A stretch of 64,000 bases of DNA from Roseomonas fluvialis. Lineage in GTDB: Bacteria > Pseudomonadota > Alphaproteobacteria > Acetobacterales > Acetobacteraceae. Under the pieces are notes generated by a model. It was not told the origin of the DNA. It saw only the letters and a program-made list of their open reading frames with translations, and ran no database searches. Below are positions 42,798 to 51,391 of the stretch, piece after piece. The position numbers and the translations under genes are program-made. The stretch is from NCBI RefSeq assembly GCF_022846615.1, contig NZ_AP025637.1, forward strand, positions 248,001 through 312,000, written 5' to 3'. Within the stretch, counting starts at the first letter, position 1. The number at the start of each line of letters is the position of its first letter.

Positions 42798-44177
42798 ATG
42801 ACCCGAACGGCGACGCCCTGGATCGGCCTGTTCGACCTGTTCCGGATCGGCGTTGGCCCATCCAGTTCGCATACGGTCGGGCCGATGGTGGCGGCCGCAG
42901 CCTTCGTGTCGGGGCTCGAAAGCGCGGCCGAAGGCCTGCGGGTCGAGCTGTTCGGCTCCCTGGCGCTGACCGGCAAGGGCCATGCGACGGATGCGGCGAT
43001 CATCCTCGGCCTGACGGGCGCGCGACCCGACACCATCGACCCGGACGACGCTGCCCTGGTCGTGCAGCAGGTGCGCGCGCAGCGGCGCATCATGCTGCCC
43101 GATGGCCGGCGCATCGGCTTCGACCCGCAGGCCGACATCGTCTTCCACCCGCGCGAGACGCTGCCGCTGCACACCAACGGCATGCGTTTCAGCGCGCGGG
43201 TGCCCGGCCGGCCGGACGCCGTGCAGACCTACTACTCGGTCGGTGGCGGCTTCGTCGTCGATGGACAGGGCGCACCGCTGGCCGATGCCGCGCCCGCGCC
43301 CTGCGACGTCCCCCATCCCTTCCACGACACCGCCGAATTGCTCCGTCGCGCCGCGGATGCCGGCCTGACCATCGCCGAACTGATGCGCGCGAACGAGGCC
43401 AGCCAGCGCGGCGTGGCCGAGGTCTCGGCCGGCATCGCTCGGCTGCGCGCGGCGATGACCGCCTGCATCGTCCGCGGCCTGCGCACCGGGGGCGAATTGC
43501 CCGGCGGCCTGCGGGTGCGCCGCCGTGCGCCCGACCTACTCCGCCGGCTCGAGGCGCGCGCCCGGCTGAACGAGTCCGACCCGCTCGGCGCTATGGACTG
43601 GGTAAACCTATGGGCGCTCGCAGTGAACGAGGAGAACGCGGCGGGTGGCCGCGTCGTGACGGCACCGACCAACGGCGCGGCGGGCATCATCCCGGCCGTG
43701 TTGCGCTACCACGACACCTTCGTGCCGGGTGCGACGACCGCGGGGGCCGAGACCTTCCTGCTCGCCGCGGCGGCGATCGGCGCCATCATCAAGCGCAATG
43801 CGTCGATCTCCGGTGCCGAAGTGGGCTGCCAGGGCGAGGTCGGTTCCGCCTGCGCGATGGCCGCGGCCGGCCTGGCGGCCGCGCTGGGCGGAACCAATGC
43901 GCAGGTGGAGAACGCCGCCGAGATCGGCCTCGAGCACAATCTCGGCCTGACCTGCGATCCGGTGGCGGGCCTGGTGCAGGTGCCCTGCATCGAACGCAAC
44001 GCGATCGGGGCGGTGAAGGCGATCAACGCCGCGCGCCTCGCGCTGCATGGCGATGGGCAGCACCTGGTGAGCCTCGACCAGGTGGTCGCGACCATGCGCC
44101 AGACCGGGCTCGACATGTCCGACAAGTACAAGGAAACCTCGCTGGGCGGGCTCGCGGTCAACGTCGTGCAGTGCTGA
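42798..44177 (+). CDS. sdaA: L-serine ammonia-lyase (iron-sulfur type)
   Basis: 459 residues, single-chain type. The N-terminal beta domain has LFDLFRIGVGPSSSHTVGPM; the catalytic alpha domain has VTAPTNGAAGIIPAVLRYH and cysteines in EVGCQGEVGSACAMAAAG, LTCDPVAGLVQVPCIERN that hold the 4Fe-4S cluster. It converts L-serine to pyruvate and ammonia. About 50 bp after the Bug gene and probably independent. Length matches E. coli SdaA. Confidence 0.95.
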   Translation: MTRTATPWIGLFDLFRIGVGPSSSHTVGPMVAAAAFVSGLESAAEGLRVELFGSLALTGKGHATDAAIILGLTGARPDTIDPDDAALVVQQVRAQRRIMLPDGRRIGFDPQADIVFHPRETLPLHTNGMRFSARVPGRPDAVQTYYSVGGGFVVDGQGAPLADAAPAPCDVPHPFHDTAELLRRAADAGLTIAELMRANEASQRGVAEVSAGIARLRAAMTACIVRGLRTGGELPGGLRVRRRAPDLLRRLEARARLNESDPLGAMDWVNLWALAVNEENAAGGRVVTAPTNGAAGIIPAVLRYHDTFVPGATTAGAETFLLAAAAIGAIIKRNASISGAEVGCQGEVGSACAMAAAGLAAALGGTNAQVENAAEIGLEHNLGLTCDPVAGLVQVPCIERNAIGAVKAINAARLALHGDGQHLVSLDQVVATMRQTGLDMSDKYKETSLGGLAVNVVQC

Positions 44178-44292
44178 TTTTCGCTGCAGTGCGGCGCGAT
44201 TAAGGGTTCCAAAACCCCACCTCTGGTGAAGTGCGGTCGTGGCGATGGCGCTGGCCCTCGTCCGATCTCCGGCCGCATGGATCGACACCGAC

Positions 44293-45087
44293 GTGAGCAC
44301 CGCCCTCCACAGTGCCAGGCAGGACAGCGCGACGACGTCCCGTGCCGGGCGGTATGCGCTGGTGGGCACCGCGGCGGTGCTGGTTGTGCTGGGCGTGGCT
44401 GCCGGCGCCGGTGCGCTGCGCGGCGGAAAGGCCAGCGCCGCGGCCGATCCGCTGGCCGCGCGCGTCGCGCGCCTCGAAGCCGCGCTGGCCGCAGCGCAGG
44501 ACAGCGCGGCGCGCAGTCTGCCGCCGGCACCGGTGATGCCGGCCGCACAGTCCGCGTCGCCCGCACAGGCCGACCGCTTCATCGCCGCCGCGCTGCTACT
44601 GCAATCGGCGGTCGCGACGCCGCGGCCCTGGCTGCGGGAATACCAGGTGATGGTGGCGCTCGCCCCGCCCGGAGCGCTGCCCGCGCCGTTGGCGGAAGTG
44701 CTGCTGAGCCATGCCGTGCGCGGCCTGCCGACCGAGGCCGAGTTGCGCGAACGCTACGCCGTTCTGGCGCCGCAGCTGGTTGCGCGCGCCCCGCGCCAGG
44801 GCGATGCGCTGGACCAGACCTTCTCGGCTATCCGTGGCGCCGCATCGACCATCGGCATCGCCGCGCCGCCGCCGCCCACCGATCAGGAGCAGGCGATCGC
44901 CGGCGTCGCGCAGCAGCTGCGGCGCGGCAATCTGGCGGCCGCGGTGGCCGATGCCGCGGCGCTCGCCCCCCCACTGCAGCCGCTGCTCACCGGCTGGCTG
45001 ACGCAGGCGCGCGCGCGCCTGGCGGTCGAACAGGCCGTGCAGGAGACGCTGCTGCGCGCCCTGGTCGCCCAGGTGCCTCCGGCATGA
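44293..45087 (+). CDS. Mitofilin-like (COG4223-type) membrane-anchored protein, copy 1
   Basis: 264 residues from the GTG at 44293; GTG 44239 and ATG 44245 are possible earlier starts. One membrane helix (YALVGTAAVLVVLGVAAGAG), a short coiled coil (RVARLEAALAAAQ), a helical periplasmic region, and a tail LRRGNLAAAVADAAALAPPL followed by LTGWLTQARARLAVEQAVQ that resembles the C-terminus of bacterial mitofilin-like proteins. A similar pattern occurs in the protein at 50244-50978. First gene of the uncharacterised envelope cluster; the next gene overlaps by four bases. Confidence 0.65.
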   Translation: MSTALHSARQDSATTSRAGRYALVGTAAVLVVLGVAAGAGALRGGKASAAADPLAARVARLEAALAAAQDSAARSLPPAPVMPAAQSASPAQADRFIAAALLLQSAVATPRPWLREYQVMVALAPPGALPAPLAEVLLSHAVRGLPTEAELRERYAVLAPQLVARAPRQGDALDQTFSAIRGAASTIGIAAPPPPTDQEQAIAGVAQQLRRGNLAAAVADAAALAPPLQPLLTGWLTQARARLAVEQAVQETLLRALVAQVPPA

Positions 45088-46175
45088 CCCACCCCCCGTC
45101 CAGAATGGAGGCCGCCTTGCGCCACCTCGTCCTCGGCCTTGTCGCCGGGCTCCTGCTGCTGGGCGGGGGTTCCGCTCATGCCCAGGGAACGCTCACGCTG
45201 CGCGACCGGCTGGTCATCGTGAACTCCTCCTCGACCGCGGGCCTCGCGCAGATTCTGGCGCGCAGCTTCGCCGAGAGGTTCGAGGGCGTGCAGCCGCCGC
45301 AGGCCAGCACGCTCGGCTCGGCCCGCGCGATGGAAGCCTTCTGCAGTGGTATCGGTCCGCAGACGCCCGACATCCTTCTGGTCACCCGCCGCCTGTCGCG
45401 CGCGGTGATCGAGAGCTGCGTGGCCAACGGCGTGCGCGACATCATCGAGGTCCAGCTCGGCCTCGGCGCCGTTGTGCTGGCAGCGCGGCGCGGCGAGCCG
45501 ATGCCCGCCCTCTCCTCCCGCCAGGTCTTCGAGGCCCTGGCTGCCGAGCGTGTGGTCGCCGAGGAATTCGTGCCGAACCAGGCGCGCTTCTGGTCCGATG
45601 TCGGTGCCGGCCTGCCGCGCACCGACATCCGCGTCATCCTCCCGGTCGTGGGCTCCGGCCACCGCGCGCTGTTCGACGACCTCGTGATGGAAGCCGGCTG
45701 CCGCTATGTGCCCGACATCCGTCTGCTGTTCGAGGCCGCCTACCGCCGCACCAAGTGCATCACCGCGCGCACCGACGGCCGCGCCCTCGATGTGCGGGCC
45801 GACCAGGCGGTGGCCGCGCTGCTCGCCGCACCGCCCGGCACGCTCGCGGTGGTCAGCTACGACCAGCTGCTGGCCAGCGGCGGCAACCTGGTGGCGGTGC
45901 CGCTCGATGGCATCGCGCCCACGGTCGCGTCGATCGGCAGCCTCGACTACGAGCAGGCGCGCACCTTCTTTGTCTATGCCAAGCGGCAGCACAGCCGGAA
46001 CCAGCAGGGCGTCGGCGTGGTGCGCGGCATCCATGAGTTCCTGGTCGAGAGCACCAGCGAGCAGGCCGCGGGCCCGGGCGGCTATCTGCTCGCCGCCGGC
46101 CTCGTGCCGCTGGTGCCGGCGGAGCGTGCGGCGCAGCGCCGCATCGCCGAGCAGGCCCGGCTGATGTCCCGCTGA
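45084..46175 (+). CDS. PstS-like periplasmic substrate-binding protein
   Basis: 363 residues. The signal peptide ends at GGGSAHAQG after LVLGLVAGLLLLGGG. The mature part has the phosphate-binding-protein layout: LVIVNSSSTAGLAQILARSF, then STLGSARAMEAFCSGIGPQT, PDILLVTRRLSRAVIESC and GTLAVVSYDQLL. PstS-type proteins bind phosphate or other oxyanions, but no ABC permease or ATPase genes are nearby, so it may sense rather than transport. It overlaps the mitofilin-like gene (ATGA). Confidence 0.75.
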   Translation: MTHPPSRMEAALRHLVLGLVAGLLLLGGGSAHAQGTLTLRDRLVIVNSSSTAGLAQILARSFAERFEGVQPPQASTLGSARAMEAFCSGIGPQTPDILLVTRRLSRAVIESCVANGVRDIIEVQLGLGAVVLAARRGEPMPALSSRQVFEALAAERVVAEEFVPNQARFWSDVGAGLPRTDIRVILPVVGSGHRALFDDLVMEAGCRYVPDIRLLFEAAYRRTKCITARTDGRALDVRADQAVAALLAAPPGTLAVVSYDQLLASGGNLVAVPLDGIAPTVASIGSLDYEQARTFFVYAKRQHSRNQQGVGVVRGIHEFLVESTSEQAAGPGGYLLAAGLVPLVPAERAAQRRIAEQARLMSR

Positions 46176-46200
46176 ATCGCCGAGAAACGGAGCTCCCCCC

Positions 46201-46914
46201 ATGCTCGCCAAGGCCCTTGCCGTCTCCGTCCTGCTCGCGCTGCCCGCCGTGGCGATCGCGCAGCCGGCGCCCCAGGCGCTGATTCCGGCGCCGCTCCAGG
46301 ACCTGCCCTCGGATGATGGCGTGATGGCGCGCGCCGAACGCCTCTGGAGCGGCGTGATGGACAGCTTCGGCATCGGCTTCGGCGCCGGCGGGTCGATTGC
46401 GCGCGGCCATGCCGTGGCCGCGGCGCACCAGCAGGCCCGCGACGACTTCGCCTGGCTGATGGACATCGCCGGCTACAAGCTGAAGGAGATCGAATCCTCG
46501 ATCAGCCTGTTTCCCAGCCTCTCGCTCACCTTCGGCCAGGCGCGCGAGCTCACCGACGCCGACCGCGACTACGTGGAGCGCATGCTCGAGCGCCATGCGC
46601 GGCGCCATTCCGGCCCAATCTCGGCGCTGCAGCGGACCATCGTGCGCGGCGTGATGGATGCCGGCGAGCTGGGCGGCTTCGCGGTCGACAAGGTCGAGGT
46701 CGACCTGCTGCCGCTGCCGCGCGTGAAGTTCCAGCTCTCGCCCGCCGATGCGCCGCTCGGCGTCGAGGCGAGCCGCATCCTGCGCGCGATCGACCGGCTG
46801 AACCACCGCGTCCAGGCGATGTCCCGCGCGCCCGCGCCGGGTGGCCGGCAGACGCTCGACCTTCCCGGCAACACGCCGCAGCCGCTGCTGCCGGCGACCG
46901 CCATCCAGCACTGA
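46201..46914 (+). CDS. Exported protein of unknown function (envelope cluster)
   Basis: 237 residues. Signal peptide AKALAVSVLLALPAVAIAQ. The mature protein is mostly helical, with a glycine-rich patch (SFGIGFGAGGSIARGH), a long amphipathic region (ERMLERHARRHSGPISALQR) and an acidic/basic middle (LTFGQARELTDADRDYVERM). No domain recognised. It lies 25 bp after the PstS-like gene and 55 bp before the small domain gene, so it is probably part of the same transcript. Confidence 0.65.
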   Translation: MLAKALAVSVLLALPAVAIAQPAPQALIPAPLQDLPSDDGVMARAERLWSGVMDSFGIGFGAGGSIARGHAVAAAHQQARDDFAWLMDIAGYKLKEIESSISLFPSLSLTFGQARELTDADRDYVERMLERHARRHSGPISALQRTIVRGVMDAGELGGFAVDKVEVDLLPLPRVKFQLSPADAPLGVEASRILRAIDRLNHRVQAMSRAPAPGGRQTLDLPGNTPQPLLPATAIQH

Positions 46915-46969
46915 TCCCGCTCACCCGACCGCGCCAGGACGGCGCAGACCGCGAAAGGCAGAAGGCCCG

Positions 46970-47404
46970 ATGACCGCGACGGACACGTTGCCCCGGCAAC
47001 GCTTTGCCGAACTGGTGAAGCTGCAGCTCCAGGGCCGCCGCTTCCTCGACCGTGACCAGGAACGCCGGCTGCTCGAGGAAGCGATCACCCGATACGGGCT
47101 CAGCCTCGACCAGGCGAGCGGCCTGTTGCGCGGTGCGGCGCAGGAGGAATCGATCGCATTGGAAGGCGAGCTCGGCGCCTCCTCGCGCGAATTGCTGCGT
47201 ACCCTTGCGGACCGCCGCGACCGCATCGCGCGCGACGACTTCCGCCGCGCCGTCGCCTTCTATCGCGCGCGCAGTGGCGGCGGCGTCACCGAAGCCGACG
47301 CGCAGAAGCGCGTGAAGCGGCTGATGGAGGAACTCAACCTGCAGCCGCGCCCGACCGGGCGGATCATCCGGTCGCGCCGCTGGTACCGCGCGATCGAGGC
47401 CTGA
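46970..47404 (+). CDS. Stand-alone copy of the novel LQPRP domain
   Basis: 144 residues, soluble and helical. It begins FAELVKLQLQGRRFLDRDQE and ends NLQPRPTGRIIRSRRWYRAI. It aligns along its whole length with the C-terminal 130 residues of the carbonic-anhydrase-like protein at 51388-52416: FAELV, ERRLLEE with a Y/H-GL step, ADRRDR-ARDD, AVAFYRARSG, TEADAQKR, LQPRP and RSRRWYR all recur. No known domain was recognised. The recurrence in the same cluster suggests a shared binding role. Confidence 0.7.
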   Translation: MTATDTLPRQRFAELVKLQLQGRRFLDRDQERRLLEEAITRYGLSLDQASGLLRGAAQEESIALEGELGASSRELLRTLADRRDRIARDDFRRAVAFYRARSGGGVTEADAQKRVKRLMEELNLQPRPTGRIIRSRRWYRAIEA

Positions 47405-47429
47405 TCCCATGACCCGGAGCGCTCATCCC

Positions 47430-47729
47430 ATGACACGCATGCTCGCCGTCCTCTCGCTGCTGCTGCTGGCTGTGCCGGCGGCGGCCCAGGTGCCCGCCGC
47501 GTCCTTGCCTGCGCAGGTTCCCTTCGCCACGCGTGCGGCGCCGCCAGCCGGCGTGCCGCAGATCTCCGCCGGGCACGCCGCGGCGCTCGGCGCGGGCATG
47601 TTCGTCGGCGCGCTGGCCGGCTCCGCGCTCATTCACGGTGGTGCGCTGGCCGCGCTGATCGGTGCGGCCGCCGGCGTCACCGTCGGCCACTGGTACTGGA
47701 CGGAACACCACCGCGACGACGCCGACTGA
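47430..47729 (+). CDS. Small exported glycine-zipper membrane protein
   Basis: 99 residues. Signal peptide TRMLAVLSLLLLAVPAAAQ, a proline-rich linker, then one hydrophobic glycine-zipper helix (ALGAGMFVGALAGSALIHGG) and a second short one (AALIGAAAGVTVGHWYW), ending in a charged tail EHHRDDAD. Such proteins pack into or against membranes. Function unknown. An in-frame ATG at 47409 exists, but the later one has a GGAG site. Confidence 0.65.
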   Translation: MTRMLAVLSLLLLAVPAAAQVPAASLPAQVPFATRAAPPAGVPQISAGHAAALGAGMFVGALAGSALIHGGALAALIGAAAGVTVGHWYWTEHHRDDAD

Positions 47730-47797
47730 CGCCCACCCGGCCGCGCAGAACGTGCGGCCGCCCGTCATCACCCGAAGCGCCGCGGAGGATCCGGGCC

Positions 47798-48598
47798 TTG
47801 GACATCCTGCTGCCCCATGGGCTTGCCACGCTGCCGGCCTGGCTCGGCATCGCCATCACCATCGCCGTACCGGTGGCGATCGCGCTGCTGCTCGGGCGCG
47901 TCATGTACACGCTGTTCACGCACGCGGAATTCCAAGCGAACGCCGTGGTCGGCGCGGTCAAGTACGGCTTCGTCGTCGAGATCTACGCCGTGGTGGCCGC
48001 CCTGACGCTTGTCGGCGCGTGGGACACCTTCCAGACCGCGCGCGACACCCTGCAGAAGGAGGCCTCGGGCCTATACATGCTCGCCCTCGCGGTCGACACC
48101 TTCGACGGGCCGCGGCTCGAAGCGACGCGCCACGAGATGCGCGGTGCGATCCGCGCCTATGCCGCGTCGGTCGTGGCGCAGGATTGGCCGGCGATGCAGG
48201 CGGGCCTGCCCTCCACCGCCTCCGACGCCGCCTTCCAGCGCATGACGCGCGCCTTCCTCGATGCCGATGGCGAACGCTCCGCCCAGCAGGTGCTGCAGCA
48301 GAAGACCGGCGACTGGCTCGGCCAGGTGGCGGAGGCGCGGATCGCGCGGCTGTCGGTCCAGTCGCGCACGCTGTCGGGCTTGATCTGGATGCTGGTGCTG
48401 ACCGTCTCCGTCGCCGTGATCGCCTTCCAGTGGTTCTTCGGCGGCGCCAGTGCGGCGATGCACTACGCCATGGCGGCGGTGATCGCCGTGATCGTGGGAT
48501 CGGTGCTGCTCGTGTCGGTGAAGCTCGCCTTTCCCTATGTGGGCGACCCGGCGTTGCTGACGCCCGCACCCTTCCTTGCGATGATGGACCTGCGCTGA
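47798..48598 (+). CDS. DUF4239 (bestrophin-like) membrane protein, copy 1
   Basis: 266 residues. Two N-terminal helices (LGIAITIAVPVAIALLLGRV, VVEIYAVVAALTLVGAWDTF), a helical loop with LQKEASGLYML, AIRAYAASVVAQDWPAM and RIARLSVQSRTLS, and two C-terminal helices, ending FPYVGDPALLTP. This is the DUF4239 architecture, for which a bestrophin-like (anion-channel) fold has been proposed. A second member is at 52845-53654. TTG start with a GGAGGA site 9 bp upstream. Confidence 0.75.
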   Translation: MDILLPHGLATLPAWLGIAITIAVPVAIALLLGRVMYTLFTHAEFQANAVVGAVKYGFVVEIYAVVAALTLVGAWDTFQTARDTLQKEASGLYMLALAVDTFDGPRLEATRHEMRGAIRAYAASVVAQDWPAMQAGLPSTASDAAFQRMTRAFLDADGERSAQQVLQQKTGDWLGQVAEARIARLSVQSRTLSGLIWMLVLTVSVAVIAFQWFFGGASAAMHYAMAAVIAVIVGSVLLVSVKLAFPYVGDPALLTPAPFLAMMDLR

Positions 48599-48612
48599 TG
48601 ACGGCGGCCGTG

Positions 48613-49212
48613 TCAGTGCGCGGGGCGGACCGCGTAGCGCCAGTGCTGGAACGCCAGCAGCGCCAGCGCGAACAGCCAGGGGCCGAGCTGCGCCGCGAAC
48701 CACCCCAGCAGGTATGCGCTGTAGTGCGCCAGCAGCGCGGTGTGCAGCACCAGCATCAGGAAGGCGGCGAAGGCACGCCGGCGCGGCCTGCCCCGCCACA
48801 GCCGCAGCGCCGTCAGGCTGCCATGGGCGAAGCCCAGCAGCGCCAGCCAGGCCAGGATGGCCGTGGCGACGCTGGCGCCCATCAGCGCGCCCGGCAGCGC
48901 GGCAAAGGACTCCGCGTGCGGCAGGGCATGCGTGCCGAGCAGTGTCGGCAGGCCCTCGCTCCAGGGGCCCTCGGCTGCCAGCAACCGCCCGGGCGTGAAC
49001 ATCGCGCTGTGCGGCGCGGCCAACACCAGGGCCAGCCCGAAGGAGAAGCCGGACCAGATCGCCAACAGGCGCAGCAGCGGCACCGCTTCGGCATCATGGG
49101 GCGCGGCGATGGCAAAGGCCGCGCCGGCAAGGCGCGCCAGCAGCACGGCCAGGCCCAGCGCCAGCAGCGCCGTGGCCACACCGCCCAGAATCTCGCCAAG
49201 ACCGCCCGCCAT
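48613..49212 (-). CDS. Uncharacterised multi-helix membrane protein, antiparallel in the cluster
   Basis: 199 residues with about five helices: GGVATALLALGLAVLLARL, LLRLLAIWSGFSFGLALVLA, MGASVATAILAWLALLGFAH, FAAFLMLVLHTALLAHYSAY and GPWLFALALLAFQHWRYAV. No family recognised. It runs against the flanking genes; its start lies only 24 bp from the divergent exported-protein gene, so promoters of the two must interlock. Confidence 0.65.
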   Translation of the reverse strand: MAGGLGEILGGVATALLALGLAVLLARLAGAAFAIAAPHDAEAVPLLRLLAIWSGFSFGLALVLAAPHSAMFTPGRLLAAEGPWSEGLPTLLGTHALPHAESFAALPGALMGASVATAILAWLALLGFAHGSLTALRLWRGRPRRRAFAAFLMLVLHTALLAHYSAYLLGWFAAQLGPWLFALALLAFQHWRYAVRPAH

Positions 49213-49236
49213 GCGTCCTGCATAGGACACCGCGGG

Positions 49237-50247
49237 TTGACACTTGCTTGCCTGTGGGTCGCGGCGCTGCTGCTGGCGGCACCGCTGCGGGCCGAGACCA
49301 TTGCCCTTGCGCCGCCCGGCGGTGCCTGCCGCATCCATGCCGCGCCGCCGGGCACCCATGCCGGCGAAGTCGCGCTGCTCGAGGCCGAGGCCACGCGCAT
49401 CGCGGCCTTCGCCGCCCGCCTGCTGGCCGATGCGGCCGCGATGCGCCTCGGTCCTGCGCGCGAGGGCGTGCCCGGCTTCGGTGACTGGGCCTATGGCTGG
49501 GTGCAGAGCTACGTCACCTCCTATCGGATCCTGCTGCGCGGCGTGACCGGCCTGGCGCGGTCGGTCGCCGCGGAGGACGAGACGCCGATCGCCAACCGCA
49601 TCGCCGAGGAGATGGCGGAGCCGATCCGCGCCGAATTCCGCGCCCGCGTGCTGGCCCCCGCCTTGGGGCAGGGCAGTTTCGCCGCCGACCTCGCGCATGT
49701 GGGTGCCGCGGTGGATGACGCGTGGAATGCGGCGCTCGCGGCCAGCGCGGCGCGTATCGCGGCGCTGCCGCGCGCCGCCGCGCCGCCGACCCACCGGCTT
49801 GGCCTGGCCGCCGCGGGACGGCCAGACATGGCGGGCGTGCTGGAAGCCGCACCGTCCGACCCGATGGCGCTGCTCGCCGAGGACGGCGCCGATGGCGGCA
49901 CCGTGTTCCTACGGTCGATGCGCCCGATGGCGGCGCGCCTGGGCGCGGTCGTGGTGCGGGTCAGCGAGGCGGGGTCGCTGGTCGCGGCCGGCGGCGGGCT
50001 CGGCTTCGCCATGGCGGGCGTGCCCGGCACCGTCATCGGCGTGGGCAGCGGCATCGGCGCTTCCTGGGCGATCGACTGGCTGATCAACAGGCTCGATGCG
50101 TCGATCAACCGCGCTGCCTTCGAAGGCCAGGCGATCGAGGCGATCGCGCGGGCCGAACGGCATCTGGCCGAAGGGTCTGCCGCGATCGTGGCGGCGGCCT
50201 TGCAGCAGCGCCTCGTGGCACTCGTGGCGGAGACGTCCTGCCCATGA
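49237..50247 (+). CDS. Exported protein with C-terminal glycine-zipper, unknown function
   Basis: 336 residues. Signal peptide TLACLWVAALLLAAPLRAE from a TTG start; no ATG or GTG gives an in-frame signal peptide. Middle part helical and alanine-rich; near residue 250 a glycine-rich hydrophobic stretch (AAGGGLGFAMAGVPGTVIGV, then GSGIGASWAIDWLINRL) suggests membrane insertion. No domain recognised. The next gene overlaps its stop by four bases (ATGA), the first of three linked overlaps. Confidence 0.65.
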   Translation: MTLACLWVAALLLAAPLRAETIALAPPGGACRIHAAPPGTHAGEVALLEAEATRIAAFAARLLADAAAMRLGPAREGVPGFGDWAYGWVQSYVTSYRILLRGVTGLARSVAAEDETPIANRIAEEMAEPIRAEFRARVLAPALGQGSFAADLAHVGAAVDDAWNAALAASAARIAALPRAAAPPTHRLGLAAAGRPDMAGVLEAAPSDPMALLAEDGADGGTVFLRSMRPMAARLGAVVVRVSEAGSLVAAGGGLGFAMAGVPGTVIGVGSGIGASWAIDWLINRLDASINRAAFEGQAIEAIARAERHLAEGSAAIVAAALQQRLVALVAETSCP

Positions 50248-50978
50248 CCGAACCGACAGACGTGGCGCCGCAGCGCGCCGTGGCCGGGGACTGGACCGGG
50301 CTGGTAACGCTGTGCCTGGCGGCGCTGTCCGGATTGTTCTCGGTGCTCGCGCTGGTGGTGGCGCTGCATGGTGCGCCGCCGCCCGTCGCCGCCGCGGCCC
50401 ATGCCGCCACGCCAAACTGGAACGCCAACGTGCGGGCCGAACCGCCACTCGCTGGGGATGCGCCGCGCCTCCTGGTCGCGATCGAATTGCTGTTGCCGCA
50501 CCTGCCGCGCGGCGCGCCCTTCCCGCGCGCCTTCGCGGTGGCGGTGGCGCTGGCGTCGGGCGATGCGGAAGTGACGCGGCTGCTGTTGCCGCTGGCGCCC
50601 GCGGCCGCCGAGGGTGCACCAACGCTGCGCCGCCTGGCCGAGGATTTCGCCGCCGCCGCCGATGCCGCGGTGCTGGCCGAGATGGGCTTCGGCCCCGATG
50701 CCGGCTGGCTGGCGCGTGGTGCTGCCGCAACCATGCGGCTTGGTGCGTCGCTCGGCGCCGCTGGCACGCCGGGGCTGGCGGCGCTGCGCGAAGCCGCGGC
50801 GCTGCTGGCCGCGGGCGATGCGGTCGCGGCCGAGGCGATGCTCGCCACGCTGCCGCCCGCCACCGCCGAGGCGCTGGGCGACTGGCGCGCGGGGCTGCGC
50901 CGGCGTGTCGCGGCCGACCAGGCGCAGGCACGGCTGTCGGCCCTGGCGCTGGAGCGCGCCCAGGCGGTCGCGCCATGA
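50244..50978 (+). CDS. Mitofilin-like membrane-anchored protein, copy 2
   Basis: 244 residues. One membrane helix near the N-terminus (LVTLCLAALSGLFSVLALVV), a proline/alanine linker, then helical repeats and a tail LLAAGDAVAAEAMLATLPP, then GDWRAGLRRRVAADQAQ, similar to the tail of the first gene of the cluster (44293-45087). Both probably span the periplasm from the inner membrane. Co-translated with both neighbours through four-base overlaps. Confidence 0.65.
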   Translation: MTEPTDVAPQRAVAGDWTGLVTLCLAALSGLFSVLALVVALHGAPPPVAAAAHAATPNWNANVRAEPPLAGDAPRLLVAIELLLPHLPRGAPFPRAFAVAVALASGDAEVTRLLLPLAPAAAEGAPTLRRLAEDFAAAADAAVLAEMGFGPDAGWLARGAAATMRLGASLGAAGTPGLAALREAAALLAAGDAVAAEAMLATLPPATAEALGDWRAGLRRRVAADQAQARLSALALERAQAVAP

Positions 50979-51391
50979 ATGCCGAGCGCTTCGACTGGCG
51001 CGGCGTCGTCTCGCGCGCGCTGTTCTGCCTGTTCATCGTCTTCGCGATCTACAACCCGTCCGGCACGTCCTTCGTGCATTGGGTGCTGTCCGGGTTCGAC
51101 TGGTTCTGGGTGAAGCTCGCGACGGGCGCGGCGCTGGCGGTTATCTGCATGGTCATGTGGCGTACCACGATCGGCGTGCTGGGCGCGCGTGGCGTGCTGC
51201 TGGTGGTCGCCTTCTGCATCGGCATGGGCATGACCGGGTTGCACCTGACGGGCAGCCGGCTGCTGGCCGGCGACACGCTGCTGATCGGCGCGCTGGCCAG
51301 CCTGGCGGGCGTGTTCACCGCGGGGCTCTGCTACTCGCACCTGCATCATCGCCTGGGTGGCATCTCGCATACGGAGGACCTCAACAAGTGA
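50975..51391 (+). CDS. DUF6524-family small membrane protein
   Basis: 138 residues with four helices: VVSRALFCLFIVFAIYNPSG, WFWVKLATGAALAVICMVM, GARGVLLVVAFCIGMGMTGL and LLIGALASLAGVFTAGLCYS. The AIYNPSGTSFVHW motif after helix one is diagnostic. Function unknown. Overlaps the genes before and after it by four bases, so the carbonic-anhydrase-like protein downstream is probably translated with it. Confidence 0.75.
   Translation: MNAERFDWRGVVSRALFCLFIVFAIYNPSGTSFVHWVLSGFDWFWVKLATGAALAVICMVMWRTTIGVLGARGVLLVVAFCIGMGMTGLHLTGSRLLAGDTLLIGALASLAGVFTAGLCYSHLHHRLGGISHTEDLNK

Noticed and set aside
47662-49236. Long open frame continuing upstream of the exported-protein gene on the plus strand
   Set aside because: It runs antisense through the leftward membrane-protein gene and across the DUF4239 gene in another frame; composition is arginine/glutamine-rich like other shadow frames. 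The signal peptide begins only at the TTG at 49237.
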